This document shows, piece after piece, positions 9,672 through 19,741 of a DNA stretch of 47,928 bases (positions are counted from its first letter, which is position 1; each line of letters begins with the position of its first letter). Position numbers and translations under genes: made by a program. Origin of the DNA: Chthoniobacteraceae bacterium (GTDB lineage: Bacteria > Verrucomicrobiota > Verrucomicrobiia > Chthoniobacterales > Chthoniobacteraceae); contig CANFNA010000004.1 of assembly GCA_947448395.1 (NCBI GenBank), forward strand, positions 1 through 47,928. The letters are read 5' to 3'. The notes below the pieces were generated by a model. The model made no database searches. It was not told the DNA's origin and saw only the letters and a list, made by a program, of their open reading frames with translations.

Positions 9672-11372
9672 CTATTTTTCACGAGGAGAAGCAACTCCAT
9701 CAAAAACAAGGAGTCGCGTGAGCCCTTTTAAAAATACAGGCATCTCTGCCTGTGAGAAATACTTTGCTCTCAAGTACCGCCATCCAGTGAGCCAACCATC
9801 CGTATCCTCTGACTTATCTTGGAGTACGCAAGTGACTGTCTTGCCCGTTCGCGGAATGCCCGTCAAAGCGTAATCGAGAGAGGTCAGTTCGATGAGGCGT
9901 TGCATCGTAGGCGGGTCGAATTGGAGCAGAGGAATCGTCATTTGCTGCTGTCCAGTGGGACTCACACTCAGCTGATCCGCAACCATTGGCTGTGTATCCA
10001 CAACCAAGGTCTTTGGTAACTCTCCCGCCTCCGTCAGTAGATAAGTCCAGATAAGCGTTGGATACTTCTCCATGGTGCTGTTGCTCAAAAGTTGGTCCCT
10101 AAGGCTGATCGCCATCGGACCTGATTCTGAAATCACTTCCTTCAGTTTTGGAACTGCGGAGATCTGCTTCGCCCACAGTCCTTGAAGTTTGAGAATCGTT
10201 ATATTCGAGGAGACCACGGATAACCCGATGATGAAGCTCAGGACTATTGCCTGAACCGAGATATAACCCTTCGGTAAAAGCGCTTGGAACCATGCCACTA
10301 GACATCCAAGAGCCAGAGCCACCGGAAAATTCAGAAGAATTCCATTTCTCGTGTTCCAGCCGTAAGCAGAAAAACCCTTCGCAACTGTGACATACGCAAA
10401 TCCCGCGCAGAGTATTAGGAAGAGCGCCCCACAGAAGCCCAGCAGCAAAGGTCTCGTAGCGTATCGCTCCTCATTGCCCGAACAACGCCTCCGATTGAAG
10501 ACCCAGAAAAGCCCAGCCACGAGCAAAGCTGCAACGATCCGCCAACTTGCACCCAACGAATCTAAAAGCTCCATTCGCAACATCTGGAGCAGACTCGCAT
10601 ACCCATCGAGCATCTGTTTGAGCTCAAACTTGGGCGCATTGTAATCAATCATCTTATAATACCAGCCTTGCGGACCTCCGTACTTGGTCTTCCAGCACCA
10701 ATATAGGATTGGCACTACAAGCAAATCAGCATGCGCTCTTAATCGAATAAGCCAAGACCGACAAACCCAAAGCTCATCCGCAATCAGCGCATCTCTCAGC
10801 AAGTAAACGGTTAGAATCCCATAGAAATAAGGGAGATTGGATCCTAGCTGAAAACAGAGAACAAACAAAGCAAGCGTGCCTAGCCGCAAGAGAACGCCTC
10901 GCCAAGACCGCGCCGATCGGCACCAGAAGAAGCACATCCACGCCAACCAAAAAAGAAAAGTGAAGAGTGTATAAGTAAATAAGCAAAGCTCTCCAAGCAG
11001 ATCATAGAATGGTAGCGCGACAGCCAGACTAGCCACCCAAGCACTGTCTTCTTTTCCAACACCGAAACCGCGCATCAAGAAACTCCGAAACAAGACGGCG
11101 CTGGTTAACCACAAACCAACACTAATCCATTTGCTCGCCAACTCAGGCGCCGAAAATACCGCCAACCAGTGCGTCATCATTCCGCTTAAAGGATTTCCGG
11201 TATCTTTATAAAGCCTAGCCTCAATGTACCAATGTGCCGGATCTCGTGCACAATGCGCCGCATGGATGGTGTCCCAAATGAGGTAATCACTCACTAGCAC
11301 CAAGCCCCAAGCCATCAGCCCTGCCAATACAATGCCAACCAACCCTGTATCGCGGCGCAAGAGTTTGTTCAT
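9672..11372 (-). CDS. Multi-pass integral membrane protein of unknown function
   Basis: 566 aa ORF with many hydrophobic segments. Confidence 0.75.
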   Translation of the reverse strand: MNKLLRRDTGLVGIVLAGLMAWGLVLVSDYLIWDTIHAAHCARDPAHWYIEARLYKDTGNPLSGMMTHWLAVFSAPELASKWISVGLWLTSAVLFRSFLMRGFGVGKEDSAWVASLAVALPFYDLLGELCLFTYTLFTFLFWLAWMCFFWCRSARSWRGVLLRLGTLALFVLCFQLGSNLPYFYGILTVYLLRDALIADELWVCRSWLIRLRAHADLLVVPILYWCWKTKYGGPQGWYYKMIDYNAPKFELKQMLDGYASLLQMLRMELLDSLGASWRIVAALLVAGLFWVFNRRRCSGNEERYATRPLLLGFCGALFLILCAGFAYVTVAKGFSAYGWNTRNGILLNFPVALALGCLVAWFQALLPKGYISVQAIVLSFIIGLSVVSSNITILKLQGLWAKQISAVPKLKEVISESGPMAISLRDQLLSNSTMEKYPTLIWTYLLTEAGELPKTLVVDTQPMVADQLSVSPTGQQQMTIPLLQFDPPTMQRLIELTSLDYALTGIPRTGKTVTCVLQDKSEDTDGWLTGWRYLRAKYFSQAEMPVFLKGLTRLLVFDGVASPREK

Positions 11373-11464
11373 TCTGCTCAGGAAAGTCGCGATCTAGTCA
11401 GCTCATTTCAACCACCATCTCCGCTTCCGTTTAGAAAAAGAGCGCACAGTTCTCGTGCTTCGAG

Positions 11465-12565
11465 CTATGGCTTCTGAACTCGACGCACAACCTGAAGAGA
11501 GCGGCGGTCACTCGACTTTTGATAACTGTATGCAAAGGGAAGCGGACTGGTTTGACCCGCAGCGGTATAGGCAGCTGCCAGTTCACGTTGAGAATCCTGA
11601 TTGAATAACTTCAATACCCCAGCAAAACGGCCATAGAGCTTCACCTCTCCCATCCTCCTTAAATCAGGATATTCCAACCCTGTCTCATCCTGGATAAGCA
11701 AAGGAGCCCCCTCCACAATAGCGCTCCGGCAGGCTGAGAAGTAAGGCTTGGGTAACAAATGCGACGCCGCCTTTAGCAATACTGGGTTCTTCGCCATTTT
11801 CTGAATCCACACCAACTCAGGTGCGGGCGGCTTCAAATACTGATCCGATAGATCCACACAGATATAATCCAACGTCACCGACCGACCTTCCTTTTGAAGC
11901 CCCAATCGAACTGATGACCACTTCGTATTCGCGTCTGCATCGAATGGCTCGAACTCGGCAGTTTCTGCGTTGATCCGCAAAGGGCGAACCGATTCAACCT
12001 GAAACCCTAAGGCTGCGGCAAAAGCCATCATCACAGGCGTCGAGGTCAGTCTCGCCACAGTGCTAGCAGTGTTCTCATTCAAATCGATCGTCCGAAAGAA
12101 ACCCAAAGCGCCGAACTTTGCCCACTCGGCTTGAAACTTCGCTCGGAAACCTGCCGCAGCACTAGCACTCACGGTCCCGAAGTCCACAACCGGTCCGGCA
12201 GGCTGAATCGCAGCGAGCACGTACCGATCCGCTTCCGGAAACATCTGCGCGACCGTCACAAAATCCGGCCCCGAGAACGGATAGAAAACCGTCCCACCTT
12301 TCGCTGGAGCAATTTCTTCGGCTGCCCATTTGCGGAGAGGGACTCCGATTGTTTTTTCATAGGAATCCCAAGCCCTTTTCCCAGCGGAAACGCCTGCCTT
12401 GGCGCCCTGCGCCCCCTCCGCTCCGGAAGCCCCATTGCCTTCTGAAACACTCCGGCCCACTCGCGGTAATCCAGCGTAATCGGCAGCTAAGGCACTGAAA
12501 TCAACAGCCAAAACTGGCATAGATAACCAGAGAGAGAGCGTCAGACAAAAAATTAGGGGGTGCAT
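11465..12565 (-). CDS. Exported conserved hypothetical protein
   Basis: Signal peptide MHPLIFCLTLSLWLSMPVLAVD; VFYPFSGPDFVTVAQMFPEADRYVLAAIQP region. Confidence 0.75.
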   Translation of the reverse strand: MHPLIFCLTLSLWLSMPVLAVDFSALAADYAGLPRVGRSVSEGNGASGAEGAQGAKAGVSAGKRAWDSYEKTIGVPLRKWAAEEIAPAKGGTVFYPFSGPDFVTVAQMFPEADRYVLAAIQPAGPVVDFGTVSASAAAGFRAKFQAEWAKFGALGFFRTIDLNENTASTVARLTSTPVMMAFAAALGFQVESVRPLRINAETAEFEPFDADANTKWSSVRLGLQKEGRSVTLDYICVDLSDQYLKPPAPELVWIQKMAKNPVLLKAASHLLPKPYFSACRSAIVEGAPLLIQDETGLEYPDLRRMGEVKLYGRFAGVLKLFNQDSQRELAAAYTAAGQTSPLPFAYSYQKSSDRRSLQVVRRVQKP

Positions 12566-12595
12566 GGTTGAAAAGATGAAGAGAAGGGTGGAATT

Positions 12596-13891
12596 TTAGA
12601 AAGAGAATTTATCGGTCTGTGAGGCTCGGTGCCTGAGCAGAAAAATGACCAAAACTAGGCCGCTCGCCACCCCCATTTCTCCGGGCTTTTCCATTGCCCC
12701 CAACACCAGAATTAAGAGCGAACCCGCCACAAACAATGGGACCGCTAATCCCCGGGCCAAAATCGGTACCTCTTGCTCCTCATTAGCCCGACGTGTGTAA
12801 AGCCCCACCACCGCCAAGATCGGAAAAATCCCAAGCAGAAACCCAGTCACTGTTAGGATCTGCTCAAAGGTGCCAGAAAGGATCATGCCCATCGAAAGAG
12901 CCGCCTGCATCCAAACCAAACTCCACGGAACTCGAAGTTGAGAATTCTGAGCCCCCCCATTGGAAGTGGGGCGATACCACAAGAGCATGGTGTGTAATAC
13001 GCGAGGCCCCAAAAAGGCGGATGCCCCCAGAGAAGAAAGAAGGGCAAACGAAACAATTCCGGCGAAAATCCGAGAGGCGCCATCCCCAAACAGTTTCCGC
13101 ACTAGCAACTCCAACACTGCCTTCTCCTTCGCCAAATCCGCCAATGCAATGTGTTTGAGTAACGCCACGTTCACTCCCACATAAAGCACCAAGACAATCG
13201 CGGTCCCATAAAGCATCGCCTTCGGCACCGTACGCGCAGGGTCCTTGGTTTCAGCCGCTGAATAAATCGCGGCACTCCATCCCAAATACGCAAACATCGA
13301 AAACATGATGGCCAATCCCCACGCCGGCCCAAAAGACGCCGCTTCCCAACCTTCAGCGGAACCAGCCGTCGGATCCGACGCCACGTGCGACAAACCCCAC
13401 AGCGTCACAGCAGCAAGCAGCCCAAACTTGAGCGCCGCCATTGCCGTTTGAAGCCGCAACCCCACCGGACCCGCAAACGAGTGCATCACCGTTACCATCA
13501 AAATAGCGCCAAGCGCAGCTGTCTTGATGCCAGCATTCACACTTGGCAGCGCCTTCTCCAAATAGGCTCCAAACCCAATTGCGGATGCCGCATTCGAAGC
13601 CGAAAAACCCACCACAAATGAAACCCAACCCGCAATTTCACCCAACGCCGGAGAAAGGTAAGTCCTGAGGATACTCGCCTCCCCTCCATTAACGGGAATT
13701 CGGCGGACAATCAGACCGTAACAATACGCGCCAACCACTGCATGCAGCCCAGCAAGAACCCACACAGCGAGCACCGCACCGGGGGATTTAACCATCGAGA
13801 GAATCGAGCCCGTCGTGGTCAAAATTCCCGATCCAAGCATACTCGCCGTCACAAGAAAAATAGCAGGGATTAGGGTAATTCGGGGAAACAT
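12596..13891 (-). CDS. APC-superfamily amino acid permease
   Basis: About 12 TM segments; N-term FLVTASMLGSGILTTTGSIL typical of amino acid/polyamine transporters. Confidence 0.85.
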   Translation of the reverse strand: MFPRITLIPAIFLVTASMLGSGILTTTGSILSMVKSPGAVLAVWVLAGLHAVVGAYCYGLIVRRIPVNGGEASILRTYLSPALGEIAGWVSFVVGFSASNAASAIGFGAYLEKALPSVNAGIKTAALGAILMVTVMHSFAGPVGLRLQTAMAALKFGLLAAVTLWGLSHVASDPTAGSAEGWEAASFGPAWGLAIMFSMFAYLGWSAAIYSAAETKDPARTVPKAMLYGTAIVLVLYVGVNVALLKHIALADLAKEKAVLELLVRKLFGDGASRIFAGIVSFALLSSLGASAFLGPRVLHTMLLWYRPTSNGGAQNSQLRVPWSLVWMQAALSMGMILSGTFEQILTVTGFLLGIFPILAVVGLYTRRANEEQEVPILARGLAVPLFVAGSLLILVLGAMEKPGEMGVASGLVLVIFLLRHRASQTDKFSF

Positions 13892-13936
13892 GCAGGAAAA
13901 TGCGGATATTAAAATTAAGGAGATAAAAGGGCTTGT

Positions 13937-14902
13937 TTAACGCCCTTTAGCAGGAAGAGACCAAACGCGCTCTGCAAACGCCGATAACACCTTATTAAAA
14001 CGAGAAGGCTCGTCGATAAAGAGTGCATGTCCCGCCTCCTGAAAAACCTCCACCCTCGCTAACTCGGGGCGCTTAGCCACCAGCAATCGCCCTTGCTCCT
14101 CAAATCGAGGCCGAATCGCGTACAAAACAGGCACACGCTGCGCTAGAAGAGTGTCCCGCCAATATTCTCGGGGAAACGGCTTATTAATCAACTCCCTGGC
14201 GGTATCGGCAGGCATCTGCCTCGCAGAAGCATAGATGACCTCAAACATCTCCTTGGAAAGCGGCTTCTTCGTCAGGCTTAAGGTGAAATTCCTCAGGTAC
14301 TCCGCCCGGTCTTTCGGCGGTGCCGCCCCCCCAGCAGAAGACTTTGATGCCGATGGGGGTTGCCCCTCTCCAATTGAATTATCAATCAGCACTAAGCCCG
14401 AAATCTGCTCCGGCTTGTACTTGGCCAGATAATCAAGAACCTCCATCACCCCTAAGGACCAACCCGCTAGGATGGGGCGCGTCGGTTGAACCGTCTTTAA
14501 CAATTCATGCAGGTCCCTAGACCGTCGCTCTGGGGTGTGGGCCCCAGATCCGACTTGTGATTTTCCCTGAGAGCGAGGGTCAAACGCAACCACTCGAAAC
14601 CGCGCAGAAAGGGCGTTCACCTGTGCATCAAACACCGCCGCTGGCATCAGCCACCCCGGAACAAACACGATCGTTTCAGGCCCCCTCCCAGCGTCTACGT
14701 AATGCAACCGAACTCCGTCGGAAGTCTCAAAAAATTTATCCTTTCCAACAGGCCCTCCTTTGAGCTCTCCCATCCCCACTAATCCCAGAATCACGAGGAC
14801 CAGCCCGTAAAAACATCCCAAACAACTCGAGAAGAATCCCTTTCGAGCTGTCAAATGAGCCTCACGCCGACGGTTAGGATTTGGGCTTAACGTAAATTCC
14901 AA
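13937..14902 (-). CDS. Alpha/beta hydrolase
   Basis: GVRLHYVDAGRGPETIVFVPGW, nucleophile elbow GWSLGV, C-term GHALFIDEP. Confidence 0.88.
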   Translation of the reverse strand: MEFTLSPNPNRRREAHLTARKGFFSSCLGCFYGLVLVILGLVGMGELKGGPVGKDKFFETSDGVRLHYVDAGRGPETIVFVPGWLMPAAVFDAQVNALSARFRVVAFDPRSQGKSQVGSGAHTPERRSRDLHELLKTVQPTRPILAGWSLGVMEVLDYLAKYKPEQISGLVLIDNSIGEGQPPSASKSSAGGAAPPKDRAEYLRNFTLSLTKKPLSKEMFEVIYASARQMPADTARELINKPFPREYWRDTLLAQRVPVLYAIRPRFEEQGRLLVAKRPELARVEVFQEAGHALFIDEPSRFNKVLSAFAERVWSLPAKGR

Positions 14903-15380
14903 TCAGAGGAAGGTTCGAAGGCTTTGGGGAGATAAAATCACTCACAAAACCAATCGGAGACCGGAATTCAATATGCCCCGGACCCGATCCACCATAAACT
15001 AAAACCGAACCCGTCGGCGCCTTATAGGGATCCGATACCGAGAGTTTTCTAAAGCCAAATTCACTCTGTAGTTCAGAAGCAGCCTCCTTGGCATACCGCG
15101 TTTTGGGATAGGAATCGATCACCCGAGCCTCGACCAAAGCCTCTTTAACATACCTCCAACAGCAGTAACGGGAAGAACCCGCCGCACGGGAAGCGGCAAT
15201 CTCGGCGGCAGCGATCATCCGCTTGTCGTATGTCAACTCGGTCGCTTTTGGTCCGAGCACGCTCCGCAGCCAGGATTTTGGAGATTCCTGAGCCAAGGGA
15301 TCGTACACAGAATAGTTGGCAAAAACGGAAGCACCCGAACAGATCAACCAGAGTAAGGAGATTAAAACAGAGCAACGCAT
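14874..15380 (-). CDS. Exported protein with NlpC/P60- or CHAP-like hydrolase features
   Basis: Signal peptide MRCSVLISLLWLICSGASVFA; RYCCWRYVKEAL and APTGSVLVYGGSGPGHIEF (Cys/His arrangement); start set internal to the ORF. Confidence 0.6.
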   Translation of the reverse strand: MRCSVLISLLWLICSGASVFANYSVYDPLAQESPKSWLRSVLGPKATELTYDKRMIAAAEIAASRAAGSSRYCCWRYVKEALVEARVIDSYPKTRYAKEAASELQSEFGFRKLSVSDPYKAPTGSVLVYGGSGPGHIEFRSPIGFVSDFISPKPSNLPLIGIYVKPKS

Positions 15381-15637
15381 GTAAACTGGGAATGTCAAAT
15401 TGCTCGGGGGGAACAAAGCCGGCGAGCCTACCTCACTTGAAGAGAACGTCAACGCCCTTGTTCACAGCACACAGCCCCTTGTGGGTCCTCAAATACTCAG
15501 ACACTATCCTTTGATCCTTTCCAAAAATCCGAATCTCAGCCTCCAAACGCCTACGCCCGCTGCCACCTCCTCAGAAGGAAAAATAAACGCCCTCTCGCCT
15601 TGAGCAAAGCCGCCTACCAAAATTTCGAGGCAGACGC

Positions 15638-17170
15638 ATGACCGAGATTATCCTCACTACGATCAACGCTCGCTTCATTCACGCCGCGTTCGGTCTCCGC
15701 TACCTCTTGGCCAACCTCGGAGACCTCCAGCCAAAGGCCCGTATCCTCGAATTCGAGATCAAACAACGCGCACTCGAAATCGCGACCGAAATCCTCGCCC
15801 ACTCCCCCAGAGTCGTCGGCTTTGGCGTCTACATCTGGAACGCGTCTCTCTCAGCGGAAGTTGTCTCCATCCTGAAACGCGTCCAACCCAGCCTGTTCAT
15901 CATTCTCGGGGGCCCCGAAGTCAGTCACGAAACCTTGCTGCAACCCATCGTCCAAGAAGCCGATCTCGTCATCACCGGCGAAGCCGATCTTAAGTTCGCG
16001 GAAGTCTGTAGGGCGATTCTATCCGGAAAGACCGATTTCCCCAAAGTCGTACACGCCGAACTCCCCAAGTTTGATCAAATCACCCTCCCCTACGACCTCT
16101 ACTCCCAAGAGGACCTCGCCCACCGCGTTCTCTACGTCGAGGCATCCCGAGGCTGCCCTTTTACTTGCGAATTCTGCCTCTCCTCTCTGGATGTCCCAGT
16201 CCGCGCGGTCGATTTAACGCAATTCCTGCCCTCCCTCGAAGACCTCATAGAGAAGGGCGCTCGCGTCTTTAAATTTGTAGATCGGACCTTCAATCTCTCC
16301 CTCCAAACCAGTCGCACGATCCTCCAATTCTTCCTCGATCACTGGAAGGACGGGATGTTTCTCCACTTCGAGATGGTTCCAGATCGAATGCCAGAGGCTC
16401 TCATCGAACTTCTGGCGCGCTTCCCAAATGGCTCGGTTCAACTCGAGGTTGGCATCCAAACCTTTAACGAGGAAACGTCTAAGCACATCAGTCGCCGGCA
16501 GAATTACACCAAGCTCGCAAACAACCTCCGCCTCCTTCGCGCCCAAACTGGAGTGCACATCCATGCGGACCTTATCGCCGGCCTTCCTGGAGAAACTCTG
16601 GAAAGTTTTGGAACCGGATTCGACCGCCTCCTTGCAATGGCTCCACAGGAAATCCAAGTCGGGATCCTCAAGCGACTTCGAGGCACACCAATTATCCGTC
16701 ACGACGAGGCCTTTGCCATGGTCTATAGCCCTCATCCTCCCTACGAAATCCTTCAAAACAAAGACCTCTCCTTTGCAAATCTCAACCGACTACGCCGCTT
16801 TGCGCGCTTTTGGGATCTGCTCGCCAACAGCGGCAGGTTTTCGGAAACCCTACCTCTGCTCTGGAAAAATGAGCCATCCCCTTTCCTCGCCTTCCTACGC
16901 TTCAGCGATTGGATCGGGGAACGTCTCGGCCGAAACCACTCGATCGCTCTCATCGCACTAGCTGAAGCGCTCTTCCAATTTCTAAACCAAGAACTTCAGA
17001 TCAAAGAAGCGGCCGAAACCCTCATGCGCGACTGGCTTAAAGACGGAGTTAAACGCGAACGACTACCCTTCTTGGAATCGATCCTCGGTCCAACCGCGCA
17101 CAAGTCGACTTCATCTTCCCGTGCGCAGCGCCCTGCAAAAAGACAGGCAAGACATTTAGCCTCAGAATAA
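15638..17170 (+). CDS. B12-binding-domain radical SAM protein (DUF4080-like)
   Basis: EASRGCPFTCEFCLSSLD (CxxxCxxC), N-terminal cobalamin-binding-like domain, LIAGLPGET. Confidence 0.92.
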   Translation: MTEIILTTINARFIHAAFGLRYLLANLGDLQPKARILEFEIKQRALEIATEILAHSPRVVGFGVYIWNASLSAEVVSILKRVQPSLFIILGGPEVSHETLLQPIVQEADLVITGEADLKFAEVCRAILSGKTDFPKVVHAELPKFDQITLPYDLYSQEDLAHRVLYVEASRGCPFTCEFCLSSLDVPVRAVDLTQFLPSLEDLIEKGARVFKFVDRTFNLSLQTSRTILQFFLDHWKDGMFLHFEMVPDRMPEALIELLARFPNGSVQLEVGIQTFNEETSKHISRRQNYTKLANNLRLLRAQTGVHIHADLIAGLPGETLESFGTGFDRLLAMAPQEIQVGILKRLRGTPIIRHDEAFAMVYSPHPPYEILQNKDLSFANLNRLRRFARFWDLLANSGRFSETLPLLWKNEPSPFLAFLRFSDWIGERLGRNHSIALIALAEALFQFLNQELQIKEAAETLMRDWLKDGVKRERLPFLESILGPTAHKSTSSSRAQRPAKRQARHLASE

Positions 17171-17208
17171 CCCTCCCGTTTTCGGAGGCACGGTGAGCCC
17201 AATCCGAC

Positions 17209-18435
17209 TCACCCTCCCACCCGCTCCTCAGAGAGAGCCGCCACCTCGACCTGCGCGGTATACTCACGGCCATCTCGGAAAATATTCAACTGCATCCGCG
17301 TCCCGGGGGCTTTTCCCTCCAACGCCCGATGCAATCCAGCGGGGTCGGCTAGGATTTGGCCATTCACCCCCACAATGATATCGCCTCGGCGAAGTCCTGA
17401 CTTCTCCGCAGGAGATCCAGGTTTGACCTGCGTGATCAGTGCGCCCAGCGCCTCCCGTAAGCCGAACTGCGCTGCCATCGAAGGTTTCAGCGCCGTGGTG
17501 ACGACTCCAAGCGTCTGCCGTTGTACCTTCCCCGTCCGCAAGATGCTCTCCATCGAATGCCTGGCCACGTTTGCTGGAATCGCGAACGAAATCCCAAGCC
17601 AACCGCCCCCTTTATTCTTGGAATAGATCGCGCTGTTAATGCCCACGATCTCACCCCGCACATTCAACAGCGGCCCCCCAGAATTGCCCTCATTCACAGC
17701 CGCATCTGTTTGCAAAAACTCCACTCCACTGTCCTGAACCGCCCGTCCCTTCGCGCTCACGATTCCTTGCGTCACCGTCTCCTGCAGACCAAATGGATTA
17801 CCCACCGCAAACACAGGCTGCCCAACGCGTACCTGATCTGAGTCCCCAAGCGGCAACGCCTGCACTGGTCCCTGAATTTTTAATAACGCGATATCCGTCA
17901 CAACATCGGTGCCGATCAAATCCGCCTGTAAAATCCGCCCATCCGTTAACTGCACCCAGATTTGCTCCATTCCCGCTACAACGTGTTCATTGGTTATAAT
18001 GTGTCCCTCTGCGGACACAACCACACCGCTTCCAAGCCCTTTTGCCGTATGCTCTACGATCCGTTGGTGCCGCGGGCCAAATAGCAAATCAAAGGCATCC
18101 ACCACAACCGGAACGCGCTCTTTGATCTGCGTCTGCGTCGTAATACTCACCACCGACGGCACCACAGACTCCACCAGATGCGTGTACTCCTCCTCCAGCC
18201 CAATCAACCCGGGCACATGGCCCACCGGCGACTTCACTTCGGCGTGCAGCGAAACCATCGGATCCTTTTGACTGCGAGACAACCGGCACTCGTAGAAAGC
18301 GACGGCAAATAAAACTCCAACAGCCAGTCCCAACATCAACCGTCTCATAACAAAGGGTTCCGAGGTCGTTCCGAATACTTCCAGCAGTCTAATCAAAACT
18401 CCAATGCTCCACAAACTCAGAACAACGAAGCGCAA
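17209..18435 (-). CDS. HtrA/DegP-family trypsin-like serine protease with C-terminal PDZ domain
   Basis: GSGVVVSAEGHIITNEHVV, TDIALLKI, NEGNSGGPLLN, PDZ SPAEKSGLRRGDIIVGVNG; the true start may be at an internal Met. Confidence 0.93.
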   Translation of the reverse strand: MRFVVLSLWSIGVLIRLLEVFGTTSEPFVMRRLMLGLAVGVLFAVAFYECRLSRSQKDPMVSLHAEVKSPVGHVPGLIGLEEEYTHLVESVVPSVVSITTQTQIKERVPVVVDAFDLLFGPRHQRIVEHTAKGLGSGVVVSAEGHIITNEHVVAGMEQIWVQLTDGRILQADLIGTDVVTDIALLKIQGPVQALPLGDSDQVRVGQPVFAVGNPFGLQETVTQGIVSAKGRAVQDSGVEFLQTDAAVNEGNSGGPLLNVRGEIVGINSAIYSKNKGGGWLGISFAIPANVARHSMESILRTGKVQRQTLGVVTTALKPSMAAQFGLREALGALITQVKPGSPAEKSGLRRGDIIVGVNGQILADPAGLHRALEGKAPGTRMQLNIFRDGREYTAQVEVAALSEERVGG

Positions 18436-18456
18436 CCACTCCCTAAATCAAGGGAA

Positions 18457-19737
18457 CTATAATTTCCAAACCGTCTTCCCAGCCACAACCGTGCGCACCG
18501 CTCGCCCCTTCAACTCCCATCCGTGAAACGGCGTGTTCCGACTCAGAGAAAAACTCGCTTCACGATCGACCGTCCACTCAAGCGATGGATCAATCACCGT
18601 CACATCCCCTGGCGCACCCTCGGAAAGAGTGCCTCGATTAATCCCAAGAAGCCGAGCTGGGTTAATGGTCAGCAACGAAATCAACTTGGGCAGATCTACG
18701 ACTCCCCTTTTGTGAATGAGAATGTCGAGAAACAGTCCCAACTCAGTCTCCAAACCCAAAATACCAAACGGCGCTTGGTCAAACTCCACTTCCTTCTCAT
18801 ATCCACAATGTGGCGCGTGATCGCTCGCGAGCACTGTGATCGTTCCATCCGCAATTCCCGCCAATAACGCCTCGACATGCTCCTCGCTTCTTAATGGCGG
18901 GTTCATCTTGAAATTGGTGTCGTAGCCCCGCAACGCCCCATCCGTAAGTGCAATATGATGAGGACATACCTCCCCACTCAAAGGCACCCCACGCGAACGC
19001 GCCTCCTTCAAAATTCGAACGCTTCCAGCCGCACTCAGATGCTGACAATGAATCGGAGTCCCCGTCAGTTCCGCGAGCGTAGCATTACGCTGCACAATCA
19101 ATTCCTCCCCAGCAGCCGGCCACCCAGCAAGTCCCAGAACTGTGCTCCAGTAGCCCTCATGCATCACCCCTTTCCCAACGAGACTGTAGTCCTGACAGTG
19201 ATCCATCACCACCAACCCAAACATCTTGGCATACTCCAAAGCGCGCCGCATCAACTCGTGATTCTGAATGCATCGCCCATCGTCTGTCAGCGCCACCACA
19301 CCCGCTTTTTTGAGTGCCCCAATCGGCGCCAATTCCTCCCCAGCAATCCCCTTCGTAAGCGCCCCTGTTGGTAACACGTTGATACACGCCTCCGCTCGCG
19401 CCTTCTCCAAAATCCACGTCACCACAGACGCGCTGTCCAGTGATGGACTCGTATTCGGCATGCAAACCACCGTTGTAAATCCACCCGCCGCAGCAGCCTT
19501 CGCCCCACTCGCGATCGTCTCCTTTGCCGACTGCCCCGGTTCCCTCAAATGCACATGAAGATCGATCAAGCCGGGCGCCACTACTTTCCCAGAACAATCC
19601 ACAACCTCTGTTCCACTCGGAACCCCAGCACCCGCAGGCGCCACCACTCCATCCACCACTAGCACGTCGCCCACTGCATCGCGGTTGTTCGCCGGATCAA
19701 TCACCCGCCCATTAATGAAAAGAATCGGTGCACTCAT
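18457..19737 (-). CDS. pyrC: Dihydroorotase (multifunctional-complex type)
   Basis: LIDLHVHLREPGQ, FTTVVCMPNT, ASDHAPH; start set at MSAPILFINGR just after pyrB. Confidence 0.95.
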   Translation of the reverse strand: MSAPILFINGRVIDPANNRDAVGDVLVVDGVVAPAGAGVPSGTEVVDCSGKVVAPGLIDLHVHLREPGQSAKETIASGAKAAAAGGFTTVVCMPNTSPSLDSASVVTWILEKARAEACINVLPTGALTKGIAGEELAPIGALKKAGVVALTDDGRCIQNHELMRRALEYAKMFGLVVMDHCQDYSLVGKGVMHEGYWSTVLGLAGWPAAGEELIVQRNATLAELTGTPIHCQHLSAAGSVRILKEARSRGVPLSGEVCPHHIALTDGALRGYDTNFKMNPPLRSEEHVEALLAGIADGTITVLASDHAPHCGYEKEVEFDQAPFGILGLETELGLFLDILIHKRGVVDLPKLISLLTINPARLLGINRGTLSEGAPGDVTVIDPSLEWTVDREASFSLSRNTPFHGWELKGRAVRTVVAGKTVWKL

Positions 19738-19741
19738 CGGT

